From Bacteroidales bacterium (GTDB lineage: Bacteria; Bacteroidota; Bacteroidia; Bacteroidales; F082), in the NCBI GenBank assembly GCA_024710405.1, contig JANJUV010000007.1:62001-126000 (forward strand): a DNA stretch of 64,000 nucleotides, read 5' to 3'. The position numbers and the translations under genes were made by a program. Each line of letters starts with the position of its first letter. Position 1 is the first letter of the stretch. Shown one piece after another: positions 27,738-35,998 of this stretch. The notes under the pieces were generated by a model that saw only the letters and a list, made by a program, of their open reading frames with translations, was not told the origin of the DNA and ran no database searches.

Positions 27738-28349
27738 TTAGAGTGAATTGGAATAGCGGATGTGCGGATAAGCGGTAAGCATGTCATTCGTTAGGAGCGA
27801 AGACGGAACAGGGAGTACCCTTCGGGCGTAGAGTTCAGCATCTTTTGAAACGTCAACACCATTGACGCCATCAACGACCTTAACCTGTGCTATAACAACA
27901 CAGTTGAAAGTTGCAATGAATGCAGCTGCATCCTCAACTTTCTTAATCTGTGTGATAACATCACTAACTTCAAGGTCAGGGATTTCAGCAGAGAGGGTAA
28001 TGGTTCCCTCGTTTACGGCAGCTACGGTGACCTCTACAAGAGGATCTTCTCCCGCGGCAGGGATAATATGTACCAAATCGCCAACGGCGAACAGGTTCGA
28101 GAGGAATTCATCATGCTCCACGTTTACGATCTTAGCATCTTCTGTGCTGATCGCTGTAACACGGGCAGATTTGAGCAGCTTTACCTTATGTGTGGACTCA
28201 TCGCACACGGCGAGAGTTCCGGCAGGTATAACCGTTCCAACGGGTAGTGACTGAGCCACAGTGTCAAGTTCAAACCCGCCTAACACAAGGTGAGGAGGGG
28301 TGACAAAGACAGGGCGTCCACCACCATAAGATTGTTTCTTGAAATTCAT
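27738..28349 (-). CDS. Head decoration-like protein
   Basis: A 203-aa protein between scaffold and capsid. It is rich in Val, Thr, Ala and Gly with short beta strands (VGTVIPAGTLAVCDESTH), the kind of sequence in capsid-stabilising decoration proteins such as lambda gpD, which occupy this locus. It begins with the Gly-rich SYGGGRPVFVTPP. Function inferred from place and composition. Confidence 0.6.
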   Translation of the reverse strand: MNFKKQSYGGGRPVFVTPPHLVLGGFELDTVAQSLPVGTVIPAGTLAVCDESTHKVKLLKSARVTAISTEDAKIVNVEHDEFLSNLFAVGDLVHIIPAAGEDPLVEVTVAAVNEGTITLSAEIPDLEVSDVITQIKKVEDAAAFIATFNCVVIAQVKVVDGVNGVDVSKDAELYARRVLPVPSSLLTNDMLTAYPHIRYSNSL

Positions 28350-28373
28350 CAGATTTCGGTTTTAAAGGGTTAA

Positions 28374-29012
28374 TTACTCTTTTTTGACCGGGCTATCAGG
28401 AACAGCATATTTGTCAACAAGTCCGGATGCAATCTGCTTGAGTGCTTCTTCTCCCTGTGCGAGCTGTCCTGTTTCGGTCTTTCCACTTAGCCCTGCGGTG
28501 ATCAATTCCTGTTTGATCTCTGTGAGAAAAGTTGTGATTCCGGCCTCATCAAGAGTATCCGGTACAACCACCCCTTTCATTCTCCACTCAGGAATTCCGA
28601 GTTCTTTCACTTTGCTTGCTACTGTTGTAGCCCTTGTCTCCTTTGCCTTTTCAGCTTTAAAGGTTTGATTCTCCTTTTCAAGAGCTTCAAGCTTCTTTGC
28701 CTGTTCCTCCTTGAATGTTTTGAACCATGCCGGTTCTTCCGGATCGGTTTTAGGAGGGTCAGTCTTGTGAGACTCGGGTTTCTTCTTCAGATCTTCCAGT
28801 TCCTTTGTTTTTGAACTCAGTTCCGTACGAACCTTATCAATGTCGCCCTGGAATGCTTTCAGTAGCAGTTCGACCCCGGCTGTAGCGGTTTCGATATCTT
28901 CTTCTTTGGTGACGGTTTTTGACAGATAGTCAGCCACCCCGTCAAATGCTTTGTCGCCAAACCCCAGGTTTGCGTACCTGGTTTTCAGCGCTTGAAGGAT
29001 TTTAATTTTCAT
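28374..29012 (-). CDS. Head scaffolding protein
   Basis: A 212-aa protein with a long charged coiled coil in the middle (about 55-140; KVRTELSSKTKELEDLKKK, KLEALEKENQTFKAEKAKE), a Pro/Asp/Lys linker, and a lysine-rich end. This is the typical build of internal scaffolds that guide capsid assembly. It is the first gene of the capsid block and has a candidate promoter 50 nt upstream, because the island at 29.0-36.7 kb separates it from the portal genes. Confidence 0.75.
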   Translation of the reverse strand: MKIKILQALKTRYANLGFGDKAFDGVADYLSKTVTKEEDIETATAGVELLLKAFQGDIDKVRTELSSKTKELEDLKKKPESHKTDPPKTDPEEPAWFKTFKEEQAKKLEALEKENQTFKAEKAKETRATTVASKVKELGIPEWRMKGVVVPDTLDEAGITTFLTEIKQELITAGLSGKTETGQLAQGEEALKQIASGLVDKYAVPDSPVKKE

Positions 29013-29061
29013 GCTGTTAGGTTATTGATTGAAGTCAATTAAGACTGTAAAAATAGCACAT

Positions 29062-29069
29062 CAAATATA
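29062..29069 (-). promoter_or_regulatory. Candidate -7 element for the scaffold-capsid operon
   Basis: Minus-strand TATATTTG fits TAnnTTTG exactly and lies 49 nt ahead of the scaffold ATG at 29012. No TTTG was found at the usual -33 distance. It would restart transcription downstream of the terminator at 36681-36712. On the other strand TATATTCG (29177-29184) could serve the plus-strand island genes. Confidence 0.5.
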
Positions 29070-29214
29070 TGTACCTATTATAGACATTAATATGTTAACT
29101 AATCTTCTGAATACCATTGAAAATAGAAAATTTCAAAAAATTTTATAAAATTTAATCTATTTAATAAATTATTTCGTATATTCGTAAGGAAATAACACTA
29201 AAACATTAAAGAAC

Positions 29215-29439
29215 ATGAGAGTAAGAGAATTAATCGAAGAGCTTGAAGGAATGAATCCGGAAGCAGAAGTAAGGTTCGCCAGTCAACCCAGTTGGCCGTT
29301 CGAATATTCAGTTAGTGGTGTCGTAGAAGTCAATACCGATGACGAAGACGACAGAACGGATACCGAAACAGTCTATCTGGTAGAAGGTGATCAGATAGGT
29401 TACCTGCCAGGTGAGGCAAAAGAAAAAATAGGTTGGTAA
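29215..29439 (+). CDS. Small acidic protein, first gene of plus-strand island
   Basis: A 74-aa acidic protein (RVRELIEELEGMNPEAEVRF, then DDEDDRTDTETVYLV). It resembles short proteins found beside methylase-like genes on Bacteroidota mobile elements. No known activity. It starts the block that runs opposite to the phage structural genes. Confidence 0.7.
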   Translation: MRVRELIEELEGMNPEAEVRFASQPSWPFEYSVSGVVEVNTDDEDDRTDTETVYLVEGDQIGYLPGEAKEKIGW

Positions 29440-29449
29440 GTAATAACCC

Positions 29450-29471
29450 GGCCGGGGGGAGACCTCCGGCC
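29450..29471 (+). other. Stable GAGA-tetraloop hairpin between two island genes
   Basis: GGCCGGGGG pairs with CCTCCGGCC over 9 bp (one G-T) around a GAGA loop, a GNRA tetraloop. It lies 11 nt after one stop codon and 16 nt before the next start, with no T-run after it. It may be an mRNA processing/stability or regulatory element rather than a terminator. Confidence 0.6.
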
Positions 29472-29486
29472 ATAACATTTAATCAT

Positions 29487-29819
29487 ATGAACACAGTAAG
29501 TTTTCAATCAATGATCATGCAGCAGAACCCTATCGCTCCGGTGGTAGGGATGCCATGCTGCTCAATTCATTACACAGACAGGTATCCATACACTGTTACT
29601 GAAGTGATTTCAGAAAGAGAGATCAAGGTGAGACCAAACAAGTATGAAGTCCTTGATTTCTATGCTGAACGGTATAATGTCCTTCCTGAATTTGAAGAAG
29701 GACAAGGAACTTTCACCAAACGAAAAGATGGCAGATGGATCGCCAAAGGACAGGGGATGAAACATGGACTTACCATCGCCCTGAACACACATGCTATGAG
29801 AATTGACCCATGTTTTTAA
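29487..29819 (+). CDS. Small island protein, function unknown
   Basis: A 110-aa protein from the ATG at 29487 (MNTVSFQSMIMQQNPIAPVV). The frame extends 18 codons further upstream, but that part covers the GAGA hairpin and uses no ATG. A central beta-like segment (YPYTVTEVISEREIKVRPNK) and KRKDGRWIAKGQG resemble small SH3-like or ribbon folds. No family was recognised; found with the methylase-like gene. Confidence 0.6.
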   Translation: MNTVSFQSMIMQQNPIAPVVGMPCCSIHYTDRYPYTVTEVISEREIKVRPNKYEVLDFYAERYNVLPEFEEGQGTFTKRKDGRWIAKGQGMKHGLTIALNTHAMRIDPCF

Positions 29820-29835
29820 TCAAACCTTTTGAGCA

Positions 29836-29991
29836 ATGAAAAAGCAGAAAACTATCGTATCAGCGGAGGAATTCAAATCAATGACAAGTTCCTCTATCGT
29901 TCAATTCATGAGTAAGGACAAAAGACTGGCCATTGTCGACAATGAAGATGGCGACAGGTACATAATCAGAAGAAATGGCAAAGACTCGTGA
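29836..29991 (+). CDS. 51-aa island protein overlapping the methylase-like gene
   Basis: The ORF starts at ATG 29836 (MKKQKTIVSAEEFKSM) and ends with TGA at 29989-29991, overlapping the next gene by 17 nt. It reads like a compact folded protein (RLAIVDNEDGDRYIIRRNG). The overlap suggests translational coupling. Function unknown. Confidence 0.6.
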   Translation: MKKQKTIVSAEEFKSMTSSSIVQFMSKDKRLAIVDNEDGDRYIIRRNGKDS

Positions 29992-30808
29992 TTTTCCCCC
30001 AGCACTCCGGCACTTTGTCAAAGTGCTGAACTCATTCCGGGGCTACTACTATGACTATGATATCTTCCGGGACTTCATAGACTATACAACCGCATGCATG
30101 CTCTGGAATGGAGATAAACAGTTGGCCGATCAACTGAAGGACCGGTACAAGGAAGACTACCCTCGATTTGGCGAGATGTACAAGGCTCTGGTTCAGACCA
30201 TGGCCGATAACATGACTGAAGATCTGGCCTGGTATGATGCTCTTGGCACCTTATATGAAGAAATAGCCTCGAACAGTAAAGCATCATTCCTGGGACAGTT
30301 TTTCACGCCACCAACAGTATGTGACTTCATGGCGCAGATTCAGCAACCTCTTGAAGAATGCGGGGACAAGAAAACCGGTCTTACCGTAAATGATCCTGCT
30401 TGTGGATCGGGCCGGACACTACTTGCATTCAACAAGGTTGCCCCAGGGAACTATCTCGTTGGTCAGGATGTAGATGTTATCTGCACCAAAATGACGGCTA
30501 TTAACCTTGCTCTGCACGGCTGCAAAGGGCAGGCACTTAACGGTGACAGCCTCCGACCTGATCATTTTGTCTTTGGCTATGAGATCAACCCCCGGATATT
30601 TACCCTTGGGGGGCTACCTCATTTAGTGCCTATCTCCAAAGAGCAGTCAATTGCTTGGCAGGTTTGGCATAATAAAGAAGGGGAAGTGAAGCCCTCAGTG
30701 CCTGAGAAAGAAAAACAGCCATCAATAAAGCAGATTATCCTTCCGGAATACAAACCCGGACAACAGCTATCAATATTCGAAGTTTTTGAACCAGTATCAA
30801 GTTACTAA
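29975..30808 (+). CDS. N-6 adenine methylase-fold protein lacking NPPY
   Basis: A 277-aa protein with the SAM-binding motif I NDPACGSGRTLL near residue 139 and, before it, GQFFTPPTVCDFMA, a typical lead-in of gamma-class N6-adenine methylases (HsdM-like). The expected catalytic motif (N/D)PP(Y/F) is not seen: at the corresponding place the sequence reads GYEINPRIFTLGGLPH. No target recognition domain is visible. It may be an inactive, SAM-binding paralogue, or a methylase with an altered catalytic loop. Confidence 0.8.
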   Translation: MAKTRDFPPALRHFVKVLNSFRGYYYDYDIFRDFIDYTTACMLWNGDKQLADQLKDRYKEDYPRFGEMYKALVQTMADNMTEDLAWYDALGTLYEEIASNSKASFLGQFFTPPTVCDFMAQIQQPLEECGDKKTGLTVNDPACGSGRTLLAFNKVAPGNYLVGQDVDVICTKMTAINLALHGCKGQALNGDSLRPDHFVFGYEINPRIFTLGGLPHLVPISKEQSIAWQVWHNKEGEVKPSVPEKEKQPSIKQIILPEYKPGQQLSIFEVFEPVSSY

Positions 30809-30823
30809 CCTAATCCCTAAACA

Positions 30824-31015
30824 ATGTACATCAGAGAGATTAAAGTCAGAGAGTTCACCGAATCCCCACGTAAAACCCGCAAATCGTTCTATCACCGTCC
30901 AATACCTAAGCCGCAATTAGTCCTGACCGGACATTGGCTTAAAGAGGCCGGTATCGATTCAGGCGATAGGGTAAAAGTAGAGGTTCACCCAGACCGGTTG
31001 GTGATCAGCATTTAG
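30824..31015 (+). CDS. SymE-like toxin-family protein
   Basis: A 63-aa protein whose second half (PKPQLVLTGHWLKEAGIDSG, then VEVHPDRLVISI) fits the SymE toxin family, an AbrB-like swapped-hairpin fold. In E. coli, SymE is an SOS-induced, RNA/nucleoid-targeting toxin silenced by antisense SymR RNA and associated with restriction-modification loci; here too it lies next to one. A perfect inverted repeat follows at 31040-31060. Confidence 0.8.
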   Translation: MYIREIKVREFTESPRKTRKSFYHRPIPKPQLVLTGHWLKEAGIDSGDRVKVEVHPDRLVISI

Positions 31016-31039
31016 CTTTTCTTCCGCTCCGGACTCCAG

Positions 31040-31060
31040 GCAGACAAGAAAATTGTCTGC
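31040..31060. repeat. Perfect inverted repeat after the symE-like gene
   Basis: GCAGACAA (31040-31047), loop GAAAA, TTGTCTGC (31053-31060). It may terminate the symE-like transcript or belong to an antisense RNA; no T-run follows. Confidence 0.55.
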
Positions 31061-31116
31061 TACTTTAGTCCCTCGTTCCATTCTATTTTATAGTTTTACA
31101 AAAGCATTCCAAAACA

Positions 31117-31359
31117 ATGAGCAAACAACAGCGAAAAGTCTATCATGTAGAGTTTAAAGGCATAGGAAAGCATTACTATTTCGGCAGCGTTGCCGCAATC
31201 TATGACAGGTTTTCAGAGCAGGAAATAGGCATAGCACTCATTAACCTATACTATGATCATGACTTTGAACTTTCCCCATACCAGAATGACCGGGTTATAA
31301 TCCGGTTCGGATACCTTATTGCCAAAGAGGGGGGGAGGGGGCAAAGTCTCAAAAAATAG
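31117..31359 (+). CDS. Small island protein, function unknown
   Basis: An 80-aa protein (KVYHVEFKGIGKHYYFGSVA; ALINLYYDHDFELSPYQND) with mixed alpha/beta pattern and a Gly/Lys-rich tail. No family recognised. Comparable small proteins accompany the methylase/SymE block on mobile elements. Confidence 0.6.
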   Translation: MSKQQRKVYHVEFKGIGKHYYFGSVAAIYDRFSEQEIGIALINLYYDHDFELSPYQNDRVIIRFGYLIAKEGGRGQSLKK

Positions 31360-31364
31360 CAACC

Positions 31365-31730
31365 ATGAACAAACTTGAATTCTTAGTTAACAAACTGAAT
31401 CTTTCTAAGGACTATTCACATGTAGATGAATACTTGAGGCGAAATAAATTAGTAGATAACCAGTATCTTGCGATCGATTACCTAATCGAGAAGGCTGGCA
31501 TTATTGCTACAATCATTCCTTTTGAGAAAGATCAAATCCCCGTAAAGATTGCTGGTTATTTAGAGTTTTATGACAACAATGTGGTCAACAAAAAACCGGA
31601 TGAATCAAAAGTGTTGCAAAAGCGACCATCTAAAGACGTGGAGCTTGCTAAGTTTGATGCTATCCGAGAAGCCCTTCAGATAATAGACGACCAGATGAGG
31701 TTCAGAGGGGATATTTTCAAAAATAAATGA
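31365..31730 (+). CDS. Small island protein, function unknown
   Basis: A 121-aa, mostly helical charged protein (MNKLEFLVNKLNLSKDYSHV; AKFDAIREALQIIDDQMRF) starting 5 nt after its neighbour. No motif recognised. It may be the last gene of the small-protein block, as the restriction-modification gene follows 56 nt later. Confidence 0.6.
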   Translation: MNKLEFLVNKLNLSKDYSHVDEYLRRNKLVDNQYLAIDYLIEKAGIIATIIPFEKDQIPVKIAGYLEFYDNNVVNKKPDESKVLQKRPSKDVELAKFDAIREALQIIDDQMRFRGDIFKNK

Positions 31731-31786
31731 AATGAAATCATTTAATAAACACATTTAATGAATCAGTTAGAACCAACGAGAAACAA

Positions 31787-34700
31787 ATGACCATTAAACA
31801 GTATATTGAAAGCATTAACAAGCGCTTTCAACTGGGCAATGCTACTGAGCATACATTCAGAGGCGACCTGCAGTATCTTATCGAAAACCTTATACCAGGC
31901 GTAAAAGCAACCAACGAGCCAAAGCGCCAACAATGCGGTGCGCCTGATTATATCATCACCATAAACGAAATACCGGTAGGATTTATCGAAGCCAAGGATA
32001 TTGGCGATCGTGACCTAACAGGAAGCCAAAAAACAGGCAATAAGGAGCAATTTGACCGCTATAAGGCCTCGTTGGATAACCTGATTATAACTGACTACAT
32101 AACCTTTCTGTTTTATCGGAATGGGCAGTTTGTAAATGAAATTGCCGTTGGCCAACTAATGGGCAACAGCATTAAGGCATTGCCACAAAATTACGATGCC
32201 TTCACAAGGCTTCTGACCGACTTTTGCATACATCATGGGCAAACAATAACAAGCCCGAAGAAACTGGCTGAGATGATGGCAGGTAAAGCCAGGCTATTGG
32301 CCGACATCATACAGCGAGCCCTGATAGATGATGATGCCACGAATGAAGACAGCACCTTGCATGATCAGATGCTTGCCTTTAAGGAGATTTTGATACATGA
32401 TATCACGCCACAGGCATTTGCTGATGTGTATGCGCAAACAATAGCCTATGGCATGTTTGCGGCTCGTTTGCACGACCAAAGCCTGGACACTTTCAGCCGG
32501 CGCGAAGCAGCCGAGCTGATACCCAAATCAAACCCGTTTTTAAGAAAACTGTTTGGCTATATTGCCGGGCCCGACATTGATGATCGTATTGTGTGGATAG
32601 TGGATCACCTTGCCGAAATCTTCATGGCTTGCGATGTGAAGGAGCTGTTGAAGGATTATGGCAAGGAAACTATGCAGGAGGATCCGATCATACATTTTTA
32701 TGAAACCTTTTTGAGCGAGTATGATGCCAAGCTACGCAAAGCTCGAGGCGTATGGTACACCCCCAAGCCGGTTGTTTCGTTTATTGTGAAGGCAATTGAC
32801 CACATTCTGAAAGAAGAATTTGATCTGCCGATGGGATTGGCCGATAACAGCAAAATAAAAATCAAGGTTGATCAGCTGGGCAATAAAGTAGAGAAGGATG
32901 TTCATCGGGTGCAGATACTGGATCCGGCAACCGGAACGGGCACCTTCCTGGTGGAGATTGTGAAGGAAATACATAAAAAGTTTGCAGGACAGCAAGGTAT
33001 CTGGAATGATTATGTGGAGAATCACCTTGTGCCTCGCCTGAATGGCTTTGAGTTGTTGATGGCCAGTTATGCCATGGCACATTTAAAGCTAGAGATGTTA
33101 CTCAAGGAAACTGGATGGAAACCTGACAGGAATCAAAGACTAAGGATCTACCTTACCAACAGCCTTGAAGAAAGCCATCCGGATACCGGAACCTTGTTTG
33201 CTAACTGGCTAAGCCAGGAAGCAAACGAAGCCAACCATATCAAACGCGATACGCCTGTGATGGTGATCACTGGGAATCCACCGTATAGTGGCGAAAGTGC
33301 CAATAAGGGGGATTGGATAATGAAGCTTATGGAGGATTACAAAAAAGAGCCAGGCGGTAAAGAAAAACTGAAAGAACAAAATTCAAAATTCATCAATGAT
33401 GACTATGTAAAGTTTTTGCGATACGGTCAGTATTTTATAGAAAAAAACGGAAGCGGAGTTTTAGCATTCATCAACCCACACGGTTTTTTAGATAACCCAA
33501 CTTTTCGTGGTATGCGTTGGTACTTGCTTAAAACGTATGACAAAATATACACGATTGATTTACACGGAAACGCCAAGAAAAAGGAAACTGCCTTAGATGG
33601 TTCTGCAGATGTGAATGTTTTTGATATTGAACAAGGCGTTTCAATCAATATTTTCGTAAAGACAGGCAAAAAGAAACCAAACGAACTTGGAAAAGTGTTT
33701 CATTATGACCTATTCGGTAAGCGAGAATTTAAATATGATTTTCTTTCTGAAAACTCTTTAAAATCAATTGAATACAATTGTTTTACACCTTTCAAAAATA
33801 GCTTTTTGTTTAAAAGCATTGATGAAACAATGCTTTTAAAATACAATGAAGGGATAAATCCGATAAGTCTTTTCAAAGTTAATGTAATGGGTTTTCAAAC
33901 TCACAGGGATAGCTTTGCAATTGATTTTGAAATGAAAAACATAAAATCAAGGGCTTTAGACCTTATCAATAAGGAAAACACTAACGAAGAACTTTATAAG
34001 AAATATGCAATATCCGATAATCGAGATTGGAAACTTGATAAAGCAAGAAATGAAATCCAAACTGATATTAATTGGGAAAGTAAGGCTGTAAAATGCGGTT
34101 ATAGACCTTTTGATGAAAGACCCTGCTATTTCAGTTATGTTATGATGGATTATCCACGAAAAGAGTTAATTCAAAATGTCCTAAACAAAGAAAACCTATT
34201 ATTAGGAATTGGGCGACAAGGATTGGCTGTTGGCGATATTGATTGGTGTTTAACAACCGTTTCAAAGCATCCAGTTGACGCAAATATTTTTAGACGTGGT
34301 GGAGTAAATCTTTTTCCGCTTTACCTATATCCCGACAATTCAGGTCAGCAAACAATTGAACAAACAATTGTAAGACAGCCTAACTTAAATATTGAAATCG
34401 TTAATGAAATTGCATCAAAAATTGGCTCGACTTTCACAAATGAAAAGCAAAATGCCGAAAATAATTTTGCTCCAATTGATATTGTAGATTATATCTATTC
34501 TGTTTTACATTCGCCAACTTACCGAGAGAAATACAAAGAATTTTTAAAAACAGACTTTCCCAGGGTGCCTTATCCAACAGATCAAACCGAGTTTTGGCGT
34601 TTGGTTGCCCTGGGTGGTGAGCTGAGGCAGCTTCACCTGATGGAAAGCCCTGCATTGAACAACCTGATCACACAATACCCTGAAGCAGGCGACAACGAGG

Positions 34701-34939
34701 TTACGAAGGTGAAGTTTGAAGGTGGTAAGGTGTATATCAATGAAAAGCAGTATTTCGCCAATGTGCCGGAAATAGCCTGGGAGTTTTACATTGGTGGTTA
34801 TCAACCGGCTCAAAAATGGCTTAAGGACCGCAAGGGTCGTAAGCTGATTTTTGAGGACATACTGCACTTCCAGAAGATCATTGTGGCGCTGGTGGAGACA
34901 GATAGGTTGATGAAGGAGATAGATAATAAAGAAAATTAA
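31787..34939 (+). CDS. Single-chain restriction-modification enzyme (type ISP/IIG-like)
   Basis: A 1050-aa enzyme combining cleavage and N6-adenine methylation. Residues about 1-130 form an Mrr/PD-(D/E)xK nuclease domain: GAPDYIITINEIPVGFIEAK gives Asp54 and Glu68-x-Lys70. After a helical coupler (about 170-320), the methylase domain has motif I LDPATGTGTFLVEI near 377 and the catalytic NPPYSG near 496. The rest is the specificity part, ending in an ISP1-type C-terminal region (FPRVPYPTDQTEFWRLVALG). No helicase motifs are present, unlike LlaGI-class ISP enzymes, so cleavage is probably near the site (IIG-like). Base composition drops sharply in the specificity part, a sign of domain exchange. 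Confidence 0.9.
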   Translation: MTIKQYIESINKRFQLGNATEHTFRGDLQYLIENLIPGVKATNEPKRQQCGAPDYIITINEIPVGFIEAKDIGDRDLTGSQKTGNKEQFDRYKASLDNLIITDYITFLFYRNGQFVNEIAVGQLMGNSIKALPQNYDAFTRLLTDFCIHHGQTITSPKKLAEMMAGKARLLADIIQRALIDDDATNEDSTLHDQMLAFKEILIHDITPQAFADVYAQTIAYGMFAARLHDQSLDTFSRREAAELIPKSNPFLRKLFGYIAGPDIDDRIVWIVDHLAEIFMACDVKELLKDYGKETMQEDPIIHFYETFLSEYDAKLRKARGVWYTPKPVVSFIVKAIDHILKEEFDLPMGLADNSKIKIKVDQLGNKVEKDVHRVQILDPATGTGTFLVEIVKEIHKKFAGQQGIWNDYVENHLVPRLNGFELLMASYAMAHLKLEMLLKETGWKPDRNQRLRIYLTNSLEESHPDTGTLFANWLSQEANEANHIKRDTPVMVITGNPPYSGESANKGDWIMKLMEDYKKEPGGKEKLKEQNSKFINDDYVKFLRYGQYFIEKNGSGVLAFINPHGFLDNPTFRGMRWYLLKTYDKIYTIDLHGNAKKKETALDGSADVNVFDIEQGVSINIFVKTGKKKPNELGKVFHYDLFGKREFKYDFLSENSLKSIEYNCFTPFKNSFLFKSIDETMLLKYNEGINPISLFKVNVMGFQTHRDSFAIDFEMKNIKSRALDLINKENTNEELYKKYAISDNRDWKLDKARNEIQTDINWESKAVKCGYRPFDERPCYFSYVMMDYPRKELIQNVLNKENLLLGIGRQGLAVGDIDWCLTTVSKHPVDANIFRRGGVNLFPLYLYPDNSGQQTIEQTIVRQPNLNIEIVNEIASKIGSTFTNEKQNAENNFAPIDIVDYIYSVLHSPTYREKYKEFLKTDFPRVPYPTDQTEFWRLVALGGELRQLHLMESPALNNLITQYPEAGDNEVTKVKFEGGKVYINEKQYFANVPEIAWEFYIGGYQPAQKWLKDRKGRKLIFEDILHFQKIIVALVETDRLMKEIDNKEN

Positions 34940-34943
34940 GACA

Positions 34944-35678
34944 ATGATTTGCAGGTTGTGTTTACAAGACAAGAAGCTTATTAAAGCGCATGTCATATCA
35001 AAATTTATGTTTAAGGATATATTTATTGGAGTCAAATTGTTAGAAGTAAATATAGATAATCTATCTGAAAAAAAAGTTGTGCAAGACACTGCCTATGATT
35101 ATGACATTCTGTGCCAGGAATGTGAATCTTTGATTAATAAATATGAGACATATGCAGCAAGAGTAGTTTATAATGAGAAGAATAGAGATTTTTATGAGGT
35201 AGATGATGGAGAGGTTAAATCATTGATTTTAAAAGGTGTCGATTATGGAAAGTTCAAATTGTTTTTATTATCAAATCTTTGGAGGGCAAGCATTTCAAAA
35301 TTATATTTATTTCGAAATGTTAGTCTTGGAAGAAGCCATGAAGAAAAATTAAGAAGAATGATAATTGAAGCAGATCCAGGAGAGGTTGATGATTATCCAT
35401 GTTGGATTTTTAAAATGGATGAATCAGTTAATCGAAACACGAAGACTATTGCCACACCAACAAAAATTAAACAGCAATTAAATACTTCGTATGTTTTTCT
35501 TGTTAACGAGTATTTCTATTGGTACAATATCTCGCCGTATAATATCCATGATTTTATTCTAAGAACAACAATTGACAAAAATAATGAGATGGCAATATGC
35601 ATTTTGCGTAACAGAGCTGCTTATCATTTTGCTGATGTACTTATGCATGTAAAATTAAGTAAGCTACGTAAAAGGTGA
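34944..35678 (+). CDS. HNH-like CxxC/AH zinc protein beside the R-M gene
   Basis: A 244-aa protein. CRLCLQDKKLIKAHVISKF followed about 35 residues later by LCQECE gives a CxxC...AHVISK...CxxC arrangement, as in HNH-type or zinc-ribbon proteins that open with a cysteine pair and an AHxIP-like motif. The remaining ~170 residues are helical and unassigned. It starts 4 nt after the restriction-modification gene and is equally AT-rich, so it probably arrived with it. A nuclease or DNA-binding role is inference. Confidence 0.65.
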   Translation: MICRLCLQDKKLIKAHVISKFMFKDIFIGVKLLEVNIDNLSEKKVVQDTAYDYDILCQECESLINKYETYAARVVYNEKNRDFYEVDDGEVKSLILKGVDYGKFKLFLLSNLWRASISKLYLFRNVSLGRSHEEKLRRMIIEADPGEVDDYPCWIFKMDESVNRNTKTIATPTKIKQQLNTSYVFLVNEYFYWYNISPYNIHDFILRTTIDKNNEMAICILRNRAAYHFADVLMHVKLSKLRKR

Positions 35679-35998
35679 TATTACAAATCTCAATCGAAAA
35701 ATGCTAAGCTACATGACTGTCAGCACGGTGTAGGTATTTCACTGTATGTTAGCATGTAATGTTTTAACTCTCTTTCTATATCTGATAGTTGAGTATAAAC
35801 TCATCTTTCCTTAATTCTTTAGCTTTATGAAGATTCTTGTTGAGTGATTTTTTTGACATATTTATTATATGCTGGTTTTTAACTTATTTACAACCAATAC
35901 AGAATTTTAGAATCCGAGCAGACATGATTGTCTAATCATGCTCAAACTTTCTTGGTTTGAATCTCAAAATTTTTCCTTTCAAGAATCATTTCACACAT
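35679..35998. other. Gene-free AT-rich stretch between convergent island genes
   Basis: No credible reading frame. The only structure seen is CATGATT-GTCT-AATCATG near 35925-35942, a 7-bp hairpin without a T-run, and several short T-tracts. It separates the plus-strand R-M block from the minus-strand membrane protein gene, so it holds the ends of two transcripts. Confidence 0.5.

Noticed and set aside
34544..35089. 181-codon minus-strand open frame.
   Set aside because: Antisense to the end of the restriction-modification gene and the start of the zinc protein gene, both of which have recognisable motifs.
35915..35945. Hairpin CATGATT-GTCT-AATCATG as a terminator for the island genes.
   Set aside because: Only 7 bp, A+T-rich and without a T-run on either strand; noted in the gene-free stretch but not called a terminator.
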